The position numbers were made by a program, and so were the translations under genes. The notes below the pieces were generated by a model. The model was not told where the DNA came from. It saw only the letters and a program-made list of their open reading frames with translations, and did no database searches. A stretch of 64,000 nt of DNA from Acidobacteriota bacterium (GTDB taxonomy: Bacteria > Acidobacteriota > Blastocatellia > Pyrinomonadales > Pyrinomonadaceae), in assembly GCA_020199775.1 (NCBI GenBank), contig JAIVJZ010000002.1, positions 1-64,000 of the forward strand, in the 5' to 3' direction. Below are positions 7,681-15,868 of the stretch, piece after piece. Numbering within the stretch: position 1 is the first letter of the stretch; every line of letters starts with the position of its first letter.

Positions 7681-9885
7681 TTAAGCCGCATACCCAATTA
7701 TACGTTCCACTCTTTCTAGTTCCGCTTTCACTTCCAGTGAATACTTGGGCCATAGCTCCGGGCCGAGCAGACAGTAGAAATATGCTGGGGCAATTAATTT
7801 GCCTGTACTGTTTAGCCTGCTAAGCCTAGATACTCTTAAACCCTCTAACCTCTCCCTATAATTAATCATGTCAAAGCACAGATCATGTATAGGTTGGAGA
7901 TCCGGCTTGAACTCTTCTCTAATATCGCCAAGCGTATATTCTTTAGTCAGGGGCAGAAAATACTCCTTCGAGAGACAAACCATAAGTTGCTTAAATTTCA
8001 AGTAGTAAGTGTCCATGTGTTTCCTGAAGGTAGCCCACTCTTCCGTAGATAGCGGAGCTGATTTTGACTCCAGCCCTATCAAAGCTCGCTCAATTTGTGC
8101 CCGCAGGATACCCCCCATGGCCAGAAAAATGTGCAGAAAATTGGCAGTTCCATTTAGATCTCTCGATTCTAGATGACGCCGCAATTTCCTAAAGTGCTTG
8201 TCGAAGAATGCAACGGCGGCCTCATGAAGATGAGTGTATATCTTCAGGTTTTTCTCACCCAAACTTCTCATTCCAGTTCCTCCGTCCCAGATGAGTCGAA
8301 CACTACGGAACATTGGAGACCTAGGTGCGCCTGTGAAGGGTATGTCACAGAAATTTAAAAAGACGAGGAGCGCTTCATCATCGCCGCTTCCAATTAGATC
8401 ACGGAGTACGATAAAGAATTGCGCAGCGCTCTGCTGCGCCTCTTTAATATGCCGCTCGCGCTTGACGGGTTTATCGGTCTTAACGTCCTTTAGATTAGTA
8501 ATTAGAAGACTATTACTATCGGCAATCTTCTCCGTCCCTGAATAAGCCTCAATTTGAATGATGGTCGAGTGACTATTAACCCGCTGATTTATATCTTTAG
8601 AGATATTGATCGAATATTCACCATCACTAATGAATGATAGCTCTAAAGACTTTCTCGCTAACTGAGGAAATGTAAGACTGGCTATCAGCCTTACGTCCTT
8701 AATCGTGCTGGGTATGTCTGCTTTAAGGTTTATAGTTTCTCCGCTTAAATCAAGAGTGGCTTCTATCAAATTTATGGCGTGGCGCGCGCTGACAATAATT
8801 TCTTCGTCGCTAACTATACTTTGTAATTCCTTCTCGGACTTAAGATGAACTGCTGTGTTGCCGGGATCTAAAAATCGCTCTGGCTGGAGCTGTTCTGACG
8901 GCACGTCAACCGTCTTTAGCATCACTTCAACATTACCCGAACGGACAGTCCTAAGTAAGGCGGCGGATGTGAAGTTGGCACTGCCGAAGCATAAAAGACA
9001 TTTACCATCTTTCTCAATTATTATTGATTTGGCATGCAGAGGTTGTGAGCAACCTCCGTCCTTATACTGGCAAAATAAAATTTCAACTTTGCCATTTTTG
9101 AGTAGGGGGTGGCGGAGCCAATCCGGTGTCATATTAGTGACACCATTTTGAGTGAATATTTTTATCTTCCGGGGATGGAGATCCGTAACAACGCGGTCAA
9201 TGATTGTTGGGTGCGCATCAAAGTACCTTGAGAGTATATAAACGGTGTCCACGGGCGGCTCTGCTGTTGCTATGATTTGCTCCCAAATCGACGTGTCTAA
9301 ATTATGTAAAAGATCATCACGCCTGCTGACTGCCTTAGGCTCTCCTACATTGGTTAGCCAAGGCGCATCTCTATTAATTGCCTGAAGATTAGAAATTAGA
9401 GCATCACTACGCCACCGCTCGTGCTCGCCTATAGCAGTTAGATATCTGAATGTGGATTGAATGATGTCTTTATTTGATTCGTCCTTCCCGTGTTCGTAGT
9501 CGTATCGGCCTACTATCTCAGCGTTAGACGTAATACCGGGACGGGTAAAGTTAGCGCTGCCAATGATCATTCTTGCGCGGGTTCTACTAACGAACAGGAA
9601 TATCTTCGGGTGAAAGACTCCGGGCACGCTGATGGGGTGGAGAAGGTAGCGGAGATTAGCTTTCTGGGGCCTCTGCGATTCCGGGCCGAGGATTGCCTTG
9701 TCGTAAGTGCCTCTATCTAAAAGAACCGTGATATTCCCATTATTACTCAGCGAGTTGAACTTTTCGATGCAGTATTCCTCGAAGAATGTAGTCTCAAAGG
9801 TGAAAGTACAGATGACAGCATGGTCATAAGAGTGTTTACTCAACGCTTCGTGGAGATCGAAACGACTCGTGGTTTTTCGCGCCAT
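7681..9885 (-). CDS. Phospholipase-D-like protein with two HxK motifs, probable defence effector
   Basis: The 734-residue protein contains two PLD-superfamily motifs. The first is His92-x-Lys94 followed by GSANFT (109-114) and Glu123. The second is His284-x-Lys286 with Glu291 at the usual acid position, followed by GSANFT (301-306) and Glu320. Such pairs form one active site in bacterial endonucleases, and the repeated GS-N-FT segments fit a nuclease rather than a lipase. The first motif lacks the usual aspartate (Val99). The C-terminal half (about 380-734) is unrecognised; it begins with beta-rich sequence and ends helical. There is no signal peptide or helicase domain. It follows the 548-residue gene by 5 nt, and together they sit beside the R-M operon in AT-richer DNA, suggesting a transferred defence module. 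Function is inferred. Confidence 0.75.
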   Translation of the reverse strand: MARKTTSRFDLHEALSKHSYDHAVICTFTFETTFFEEYCIEKFNSLSNNGNITVLLDRGTYDKAILGPESQRPQKANLRYLLHPISVPGVFHPKIFLFVSRTRARMIIGSANFTRPGITSNAEIVGRYDYEHGKDESNKDIIQSTFRYLTAIGEHERWRSDALISNLQAINRDAPWLTNVGEPKAVSRRDDLLHNLDTSIWEQIIATAEPPVDTVYILSRYFDAHPTIIDRVVTDLHPRKIKIFTQNGVTNMTPDWLRHPLLKNGKVEILFCQYKDGGCSQPLHAKSIIIEKDGKCLLCFGSANFTSAALLRTVRSGNVEVMLKTVDVPSEQLQPERFLDPGNTAVHLKSEKELQSIVSDEEIIVSARHAINLIEATLDLSGETINLKADIPSTIKDVRLIASLTFPQLARKSLELSFISDGEYSINISKDINQRVNSHSTIIQIEAYSGTEKIADSNSLLITNLKDVKTDKPVKRERHIKEAQQSAAQFFIVLRDLIGSGDDEALLVFLNFCDIPFTGAPRSPMFRSVRLIWDGGTGMRSLGEKNLKIYTHLHEAAVAFFDKHFRKLRRHLESRDLNGTANFLHIFLAMGGILRAQIERALIGLESKSAPLSTEEWATFRKHMDTYYLKFKQLMVCLSKEYFLPLTKEYTLGDIREEFKPDLQPIHDLCFDMINYRERLEGLRVSRLSRLNSTGKLIAPAYFYCLLGPELWPKYSLEVKAELERVERIIGYAA

Positions 9886-9890
9886 CTTTG

Positions 9891-11537
9891 CTACCCTGCC
9901 ATTCTCTCAATCAGAGCTTGACCTTGTTTGGTAAGGGAAAGATTCTTTTCTTTGCTTATGTTAATAAGCCCCAGATCTGCCATTATCTTGATGGAATTAA
10001 GAAATCTTGAAGCCCGCCAAACCGGATGATAATCCTGATCCTTAAAGATCTTACCCTCAGCCCTGTGAAGCCAGCAGCTATCCAATCGCCGCTTCTCGTA
10101 CATGATCCGGTCATGTTGTTCAAGGACGAAAAGTTCAATTAAAAACTCCAGCGAATCAGCCCAAGTAGTTTCGGTGTCAAGCCATATGTCTAGTTCTGGA
10201 AGAACCTTACCCGCCCAGAGTTCATCTCCAGCTTTGCTTTTAACGTGGTGAAGAGCCTGATCGTACGCTACCCCACGCCACTTTCCATAAATCACTCCGA
10301 GAAGCAATATCGCTTTAGCAAAAATAGCTTCAGGACTGCTGTCATTAAGACGAAGCAGTTGGGCTTCACTAAGAGGATGGGACGGCTTGAGCTTTTTCTG
10401 CAAATCCAGAGAAGTTTTATTATCCGGTAAGCCAGATATCCCAAGATTCGATAGTAAGGTACTTGGAGTAGCACAATCGCTCCCCGTTATCTTTTTCATA
10501 ACGGAAAAGAATTCCGGCTGAATAAGCCTTGAAATCACCTCTCCCAAAGTGAGGCCTCCGCTTACAGAACTTACTACTTCCAGAACCCCACGCATTAGAC
10601 CTTCAACAGCTTGTGCAAGAAACTGATGCAGGCAGAACTGTTTCCACATGCTGCAATTGAAGCTAAAAGATTTTAAGGCGGTATAGGCTAATGTCTCATC
10701 ATCTTCTGGCCACAAAACGCCGTAGTAGAGCGGGTATAGAAGGCATTCATCTAAGGTAACTGTTTTCTCACTATTTGGAAGATAATCATTTTTCTCATAC
10801 TCGGAGATGAGGTGAAGTATCTGGATAAGTGTCTGACGGCGAAGAATAGTTTTTTCATCTTCCGGTTGTCCGTCCAAGCCGAAAAAGATTTCAATTAGCT
10901 TCTTCCGTTCTTCTCTCGCAAACGGCTCATTAAGTGCGTCTAGAGTTAGAAACTCTTTAGAATTGCTTAAATCCTTTACGCTGATATCAGTGTCCCTAAA
11001 AAGTCCCTTCTTTATATAGGGTGTATGCTCAATTGTTTCGTGATAGGCCTCAGCCAGCTTTTCAGCGGTTCCTTCCGTTACACGATCGATAAAGTCCTCA
11101 GGCCGATGGGAAAGACTGAGGTGGTAGATTGATCCAGCATAGTACTGGCCATAGCCGCCCAAAGGGTTAGAAGGTAAAACCTTAAAATCACAATCGAACT
11201 GACCTGTCTCTTTCCCTCTACTGAAATATATTCGAGTGGCTTCCACTCCCACAGGTGAAGTGGCAGGGTTGTTAGCGATGGTAGCTAACGCCATTGCGGC
11301 TTCGCGCCTGCGAAAAGCATCGAGAAATTCTTGATACTTCTTAGGCTTTTCTTCCTGTTGAATGTGCCATAGTGCCCAGCAGTAGAAAGAATAATATCGG
11401 GCACGGTCCGTAGTCGTGATAATGCCAGTCAGTAAGTAATCGGTGATGAGGAAGGCTACGCGTGAAAGACCAAGTGGATCACGACCACCCATGTCAGTGA
11501 TCACCCTCTTCGTCCATTTAGGCAAGGCGTAGCTCAT
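9891..11537 (-). CDS. Unknown 548-residue protein, partner of the PLD-like protein
   Basis: I do not recognise this protein with confidence. It is mostly helical, with no signal peptide, Walker motif or obvious nuclease motif. The N-terminal segment TTTDRARYYSFYCWALW (about 41-57) reminds me of the (T)RARYF-x-F-x-PW signature of DUF6361-type proteins, but this is memory and unverified. The last 45 residues, ending LGLINISKEKNLSLTKQGQAL, look like a winged helix with its wing. A DNA-sensing or regulatory role is one possibility. The gene is upstream in a two-gene unit with only 5 nt before the PLD-like gene, so the two products probably act together. The AT-rich sequence compared with the pectin genes supports horizontal transfer. 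The start ATG at 11535-11537 has no strong ribosome binding site. Confidence 0.7.
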   Translation of the reverse strand: MSYALPKWTKRVITDMGGRDPLGLSRVAFLITDYLLTGIITTTDRARYYSFYCWALWHIQQEEKPKKYQEFLDAFRRREAAMALATIANNPATSPVGVEATRIYFSRGKETGQFDCDFKVLPSNPLGGYGQYYAGSIYHLSLSHRPEDFIDRVTEGTAEKLAEAYHETIEHTPYIKKGLFRDTDISVKDLSNSKEFLTLDALNEPFAREERKKLIEIFFGLDGQPEDEKTILRRQTLIQILHLISEYEKNDYLPNSEKTVTLDECLLYPLYYGVLWPEDDETLAYTALKSFSFNCSMWKQFCLHQFLAQAVEGLMRGVLEVVSSVSGGLTLGEVISRLIQPEFFSVMKKITGSDCATPSTLLSNLGISGLPDNKTSLDLQKKLKPSHPLSEAQLLRLNDSSPEAIFAKAILLLGVIYGKWRGVAYDQALHHVKSKAGDELWAGKVLPELDIWLDTETTWADSLEFLIELFVLEQHDRIMYEKRRLDSCWLHRAEGKIFKDQDYHPVWRASRFLNSIKIMADLGLINISKEKNLSLTKQGQALIERMAG

Positions 11538-11872
11538 AACAGTGCTTAGGGGGCAGATTCACCAATGATTGATTCGACAGTTGCTATAGTTTGACATAAT
11601 TAATAGGTTAACGAAAACAAGAATTGGGCCGACAGGTTAATGTAGTTTGCTGGATTTAAGTTAGGCGGAATGCCCTTTAATGGGAGTTTCTCTAAACTCT
11701 GATGATATGAAGCAGGCACCTCCAGCCGTAAGTCTTTGTTAGACTCGCGGCTGGAGGTGCCTGCTTCATACCATCAGAATGCTTAGAACTCCCGACTCTG
11801 GTAGCCGTTCTTCGTTAGTGGGGACTTCGCGAGAAATTAGCTCTACTGACTAAAGCCTACACCTTATCTGGT
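11538..11872. other. Divergent spacer with a long near-palindrome
   Basis: This spacer lies between the defence pair (leftward) and the pectin methylesterase (rightward). It must hold both promoters, but no consensus stands out. Its main content is the palindrome at 11682-11793. It also marks the shift from AT-richer defence DNA to the GC-rich pectin locus, so it is a likely insertion boundary. Confidence 0.5.
11682..11793. repeat. 112-nt near-palindrome, possible MITE or hairpin element
   Basis: The arms 11699-11728 and 11748-11777 are complementary over 30 nt with a single mismatch (core GAAGCAGGCACCTCCAGCCG). Outer ends GGGAGTT (11682-11688) and AACTCCC (11787-11793) also pair, separated by a mismatched 9-10 nt section. 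The loop folds again through AGTCT-TTGTT-AGACT. No protein is encoded. No U-tract follows, and it lies between divergent genes, so a terminator is unlikely. A miniature inverted-repeat element is my preferred reading. Confidence 0.65.
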
Positions 11873-12877
11873 ATGTACATGATGATCTTATTAACGCGGA
11901 AGCCGTTGAGTCTCTGGTGTCTTGTGGCCGTGCTCGCTGTTGGGTGCGTCAACGCCACAGCGGCGGCGCAAACCGAACTGATCGTTGCAACCGACGGGAG
12001 CGCAAAGTATAGGACGGTGCAGGAGGCTATCATGGCCGTACCGGCGGGTAGCCCTGCGAACCCCGTCGTGATCCGCATCAAGCCGGGACGCTACAGGGAA
12101 GTGATTTACGTGCAGCGCGAGAAGCGTTTCTTCCGCCTCGTCGGAGAAGACGCCGCGCGGACGATTATCACCTTCGACCTACACGCTAATCTGACAGGCC
12201 AAGACGGCAAACCCATCGGCACTTTCCGCACGCCCACGGCCACCATTGACGCCGACGACTTCATGGCCGAGAACATCACCTTCGAGAACTCCGCAGGCCC
12301 GGTCGGGCAAGCGCTCGCTATTCGCGTGGACGGCGACCGCGCCATCTTTCGCAACTGCCGCTTCCTCGGCTGGCAAGACACAGTCTTTCTCAACCGTGGT
12401 CGCCAGTACTTTGATGACTGCTACATCGCCGGACACGTGGACTTCATCTTCGGCGCGGCGACCGCTTTCTTCGAACGCTGTCACATACACTCCCTGCGCG
12501 ACGGCTACATCACCGCCGCCTCGACTCCCTACGACCAGCCCTTCGGCTTCGTCTTCTCGAACTGCCGCATCACGGGCGAGACTCCCGCCGTCAAGACTTA
12601 TCTCGGTCGCCCGTGGCGCATGCATTCGAGCGTGATCTTCCTGAACACAGAGATGTCGGGAGTGGTGCGCGCGGAGGGCTGGCACAACTGGAATTTACCC
12701 GAGCGCGAGCGGACGGCGCGTTACGCCGAATATGAAAGCCGTGGTTCCGGCGCGAACCCGCGCGCGCGCGTCCAATGGTCACGTCAGCTGAAACGCGCCG
12801 AAGCGAAAACACTCACGCCCGAAAAAGTCCTCGGCGGCGCGGACGGCTGGAAGCCTCGAAGGAGTGATAGAAAGTGA
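11873..12877 (+). CDS. Secreted pectin methylesterase, CE8 family
   Basis: It removes methyl esters from homogalacturonan outside the cytoplasm, preparing it for lyases and polygalacturonases. The 334 residues show a signal peptide (about 1-32; LAVGC could be a weak lipobox, otherwise cleavage before QTE) and the CE8 beta-helix motifs: GQALAIRV (145-152), GWQDTVF with Asp169, GHVDFIFG with Asp190, and YLGRPW with Arg247. Asp169 and Asp190 correspond to the catalytic pair. The start is uncertain: ATGs occur at 11873, 11879 and 11882 and none has a strong ribosome binding site. It faces the GH43 gene and ends in a shared hairpin. It is the small, single-domain counterpart of the modular CE8 protein at 38648-42388. 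Confidence 0.93.
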   Translation: MYMMILLTRKPLSLWCLVAVLAVGCVNATAAAQTELIVATDGSAKYRTVQEAIMAVPAGSPANPVVIRIKPGRYREVIYVQREKRFFRLVGEDAARTIITFDLHANLTGQDGKPIGTFRTPTATIDADDFMAENITFENSAGPVGQALAIRVDGDRAIFRNCRFLGWQDTVFLNRGRQYFDDCYIAGHVDFIFGAATAFFERCHIHSLRDGYITAASTPYDQPFGFVFSNCRITGETPAVKTYLGRPWRMHSSVIFLNTEMSGVVRAEGWHNWNLPERERTARYAEYESRGSGANPRARVQWSRQLKRAEAKTLTPEKVLGGADGWKPRRSDRK

Positions 12878-12904
12878 CGAGCGACGAGTAAGGAGAAGTA
12901 ATTC

Positions 12905-12974
12905 AGTGACAAGTGAGAAGTTAAGAGCAGCAATTGGGTCTTGAAACTTGTCTTTTAACTTGCCGCTCGCCACT
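12905..12974. terminator. Imperfect hairpin between convergent genes
   Basis: The arms 12905-12927 and 12952-12974 pair imperfectly (AGTGACAAGTGAGAAGTTAA against its near complement). Position between two converging stop codons suggests a bidirectional terminator. The flank GTGACGAGCGACGAG repeats the same vocabulary as other spacer hairpins in this locus. Confidence 0.5.
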
Positions 12975-12996
12975 CATTAGCAAACACTTCTCTCTG

Positions 12997-14658
12997 TTAT
13001 TCGATTCTGAACCAGTCAATATCGGCGTAGCCGGTTTCGCGCGTCCTTCCTGTGCGGATGGCGAAGAGGCCGATCTTAGCACCGATCCACTTGCCTTTGC
13101 GTGCGGCGAAAGGCGCGCCCAAAGGTATGAAGTTGGAGCCGTCTGTGCTGTAGCTGAACTGGCAGGCGGCCTCCTTCGACACCTTCACACGCAGGTAAAA
13201 GGTGTTGCCCTTCAAGAGCGTCTGCGCGCCCTCCTGTCCCTTCCCGCCTCCCTCAGCATCTTTAACGACGGTCTGTGAGACGAATAGCCCGGCGGGCTTC
13301 TTCTTCACGGAGACGTATGCGTAGTCGAGTCCCATCACGACAAGTCCGGTCTCCTCGTCGTCGGTGCGCGGCGTGAAGGTGACTCTGGTGGTGGCTGTGA
13401 ACTGTTCGGCGGGGAACTTCTGCAAGAGGAGGTTGGGCACGTCCCAGAAGTTTTTGTGCGCATCCGGGAGGGGCACGTTGAAGAGGCGTAGGAAACCGAG
13501 GGGCGGGGCGGGGAAGGCCCAGTGTGTGCTCGGGTTGGCGTGCCACTGCCATTGAAGGCCGAGTCCCGCAGCGTCAAACTCATCCGAGTCGGGCGGCGTC
13601 ACGACAGGCCACGACGTAGCGCCCACGTTCGGCTTCCGATGAGTCAAGACGGGTTCGCCCGTGCCGTCGCCATCCGCATCTACTCCGATGACCGGCCAGT
13701 CGTTCACCCACTTCACAGGTTGAAGATGGACGATACGCCCATATGCGCCCTTGTCCTGAAAGTGTATGAACCATGACTCGCCCGCCTGCGTCTCGATCCA
13801 TGCGCCCTGATGCGGCCCGTTGACCGGACTCTTCCCCTGCGCGAGCACGACCTTCGCCTCGTAAGGACCATAGACATGCTTCGAGCGGAGCACGAGTTGC
13901 CAGCCCTGCTCGACGCCACCTGCGGGCGCGAAGATGTAGTAGTAACCGTTCCGTTTGTAGAACTTCGGGCCTTCGAGCGTCGGGTGTTTGTCGTGACCGT
14001 CGAAGACCATGATGCCGTCGTCGAGCAGACGCGTCCCGTCCGCGCTCATGCGACTGACGACGAGGATGCTCTTAACGCCGGAGCGGCTTGCGGCCAACGC
14101 GCTCACGAGATAGGCGTTGCCGTCCGCGTCCCAGAGGGGGCACGGATCGATCCATCCCTTCGCCTCTTTGACGAGCACCGGCTCAGACCACGGCCCCGCA
14201 GGGTCTTTCGCCTTCGTCAGATAGATGCCGAAGTCGGGGTCAGGATAATAGATGTAGAACTCGCCCTTGTGATGGCGGATGGACGGAGCCCAGACGCCGC
14301 CTCCGTGTTGTGGTTTGCTGAACACGTCGAGGGGATGCTGGCGCGTGAAGACGTGGCCGATGAGTCGCCAGTTGACGAGGTCTCTGGAATGAAGGATGGG
14401 CAGACCCGGCGCGGCATTGAAACTCGACGCGGTCATGTAGAAGTCGTCGCCCACGCGGACGGCGTCCGGGTCGGAGTAATCGGCGTGAATGATCGGGTTC
14501 TTGTAAGTCCCGTCGCCGTTATCCGCCACCCAGACCTTCGACACCGGCGAGGCAACGGTGCGAGACGGCGCGGAGGTTTGCGCCGGCGACACAGTCGAAA
14601 GGGGCGCGAGCGTCAGGATAATGCTGACGGTTCGCGCGAGAAGAGTTTTCAGGTTCAT
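12997..14658 (-). CDS. Secreted GH43-family glycoside hydrolase
   Basis: The fold is a five-bladed propeller hydrolase with a C-terminal beta-sandwich. After a signal peptide (about 1-27) the GH43 residues are present: base Asp63 in YSDPDAV, pKa-modulating Asp171 in GWIDPCPLW, and acid Glu229 in TLEGPKF. The region after about residue 350 resembles the beta-sandwich that follows the catalytic domain in beta-xylosidase-type GH43 enzymes. Members cut xylose, arabinose or galactose side chains, so here it probably trims side chains of pectin or co-occurring hemicellulose. The exact substrate cannot be read from sequence. It is the last gene of the leftward kduI-kdgF-kduD run, 26 nt behind kduD. 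The ribosome binding site is weak. Confidence 0.88.
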   Translation of the reverse strand: MNLKTLLARTVSIILTLAPLSTVSPAQTSAPSRTVASPVSKVWVADNGDGTYKNPIIHADYSDPDAVRVGDDFYMTASSFNAAPGLPILHSRDLVNWRLIGHVFTRQHPLDVFSKPQHGGGVWAPSIRHHKGEFYIYYPDPDFGIYLTKAKDPAGPWSEPVLVKEAKGWIDPCPLWDADGNAYLVSALAASRSGVKSILVVSRMSADGTRLLDDGIMVFDGHDKHPTLEGPKFYKRNGYYYIFAPAGGVEQGWQLVLRSKHVYGPYEAKVVLAQGKSPVNGPHQGAWIETQAGESWFIHFQDKGAYGRIVHLQPVKWVNDWPVIGVDADGDGTGEPVLTHRKPNVGATSWPVVTPPDSDEFDAAGLGLQWQWHANPSTHWAFPAPPLGFLRLFNVPLPDAHKNFWDVPNLLLQKFPAEQFTATTRVTFTPRTDDEETGLVVMGLDYAYVSVKKKPAGLFVSQTVVKDAEGGGKGQEGAQTLLKGNTFYLRVKVSKEAACQFSYSTDGSNFIPLGAPFAARKGKWIGAKIGLFAIRTGRTRETGYADIDWFRIE

Positions 14659-14684
14659 GGGAACGCAGGGTGTGAAGAAGGGAG

Positions 14685-15446
14685 TTACCTGCCGAGCCAG
14701 CCGCCGTCAACGGCGAGAACGTGACCGTGCAGGTAATCGCTCGCGGTGGAACAGAGGAAGACGACAGCCCCGGCCAAATCTTCCGGTTCGCCCCAGCGTC
14801 CGGCAGGGATGCGTTCGAGAATTTGTCTGTTGCGCACTTCGTCCTGCTGCAACGCTGTCGTGTTGTCGGTGCGCATGTAACCGGGAGCGACGGCGTTGAC
14901 GTTGATCCCTTTTGCAGCCCACTCGTTAGCGAGAGCCTTCGTCAGTTGCGCCACGCCGCCCTTCGACGCGGCGTAGGCCGGGACGGTGACGCCGCCCTGA
15001 AACGAGAGCAGGCTGGCGATGTTGACGATCTTACCGCCGCCGCGTTCGAGCATGTGACGACCGGCGAGTTGCGAGAGGCGGAAGACCGAGGATAGGTTAA
15101 CCTCAATGACAGTGTCCCAATCTTCCTGCGAGTACTCGGCGGCGGGTGCGCGCCGGATAGTGCCCGCGTTGTTGACGAGAATGTCGAGCCGCCCGAACTC
15201 TTCGAGCACATCCGCGACAAGGCGGCGCGACGTCTCCCTGTCCGCGAGGTTGCCGCGAATCGCGTGGCCGCGCCGACCGGCTCGCCTGATGATCTCGCAG
15301 GTCGCGTCGGGCGTGCGCGAGTTGCCGTGCGCCGCCACGTCAGCACCGGCTTCGGCGAGCGCGACCGCGATAGCCGCACCGAGACCGGCCGACGCGCCCG
15401 TCACGAGCGCGACTTTACCGTCGAGTCTGAACTTGTCGAGGATCAT
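14685..15446 (-). CDS. kduD: 2-dehydro-3-deoxy-D-gluconate 5-dehydrogenase KduD
   Basis: KduD reduces 2,5-diketo-3-deoxygluconate to 2-keto-3-deoxygluconate (KDG) with NAD(P)H, the last step for unsaturated uronates before KDG kinase. The 253 residues are a classical SDR with TGASAGLG for cofactor binding (about 16-23), NNAG, a catalytic YAASK, and segments I associate specifically with KduD: NNAGTIRRAPAAEYS, GGVTVPAYAASKGGVAQLTK and APGYMRTDNT. It overlaps the kdgF stop by 4 nt (ATGA), so translation is coupled. Neighbours kdgF and kduI catalyse the two preceding steps, which makes the assignment strong. Confidence 0.93.
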   Translation of the reverse strand: MILDKFRLDGKVALVTGASAGLGAAIAVALAEAGADVAAHGNSRTPDATCEIIRRAGRRGHAIRGNLADRETSRRLVADVLEEFGRLDILVNNAGTIRRAPAAEYSQEDWDTVIEVNLSSVFRLSQLAGRHMLERGGGKIVNIASLLSFQGGVTVPAYAASKGGVAQLTKALANEWAAKGINVNAVAPGYMRTDNTTALQQDEVRNRQILERIPAGRWGEPEDLAGAVVFLCSTASDYLHGHVLAVDGGWLGR

Positions 15447-15865
15447 TCCGCCAGCCCATTCTCACCTTCGCCGCCCTGACTACCGAGAAAGTCCTCGCGC
15501 AGCGGCGTGAAGATGTCTATGAGCACGACTTCCTCGTCCAACATCGTCGCGCCGTGTCGGCAGCCGGAAGGGAAATGGAGCACATCGCCCGGCGAGGCGA
15601 TGCGCTCCACGCCTTCAATGAAAAAACGCACGCGACCGCGCTCAATGATGGTCATCTGCTCATGCGTGTGTTCGTGCTCCGGCGTGACGACAAAGGGCGC
15701 GAAACGCAGCCGACAGACCATCATCTTCTCGCCGACGACCATCTGCCGCTCGATGCCTTCGCCGACCTGCTCAAATGGCACGTCCGACCAGTTCAGGTGG
15801 AGCGGGTGGGCGGCGGGCGTGTGGCCGTCCGTCTGCCGTGGCTCGTCTTGCCGTGTCGCGGACAT
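15443..15865 (-). CDS. kdgF: KdgF-type cupin, unsaturated uronate converting enzyme
   Basis: KdgF opens 4,5-unsaturated galacturonate released by lyases and GH105, giving 5-keto-4-deoxyuronate. The 140-residue protein is a single cupin. The metal-binding region reads PEHEHTHEQMT, containing the His-x-His-x4-Gln type ligands, and a later His sits in PSGCRHG. The ending IDIFTPLREDFL is a hallmark I recognise from KdgF proteins. It lies between kduI and kduD with tight spacing (3 nt after kduI, 4-nt overlap with kduD) and has an AAGGA ribosome binding site about 7 nt from the ATG. It has an unusual acidic tail and a polar N-terminal extension of about 20 residues. Confidence 0.88.
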   Translation of the reverse strand: MSATRQDEPRQTDGHTPAAHPLHLNWSDVPFEQVGEGIERQMVVGEKMMVCRLRFAPFVVTPEHEHTHEQMTIIERGRVRFFIEGVERIASPGDVLHFPSGCRHGATMLDEEVVLIDIFTPLREDFLGSQGGEGENGLAE

Positions 15866-15868
15866 CTG

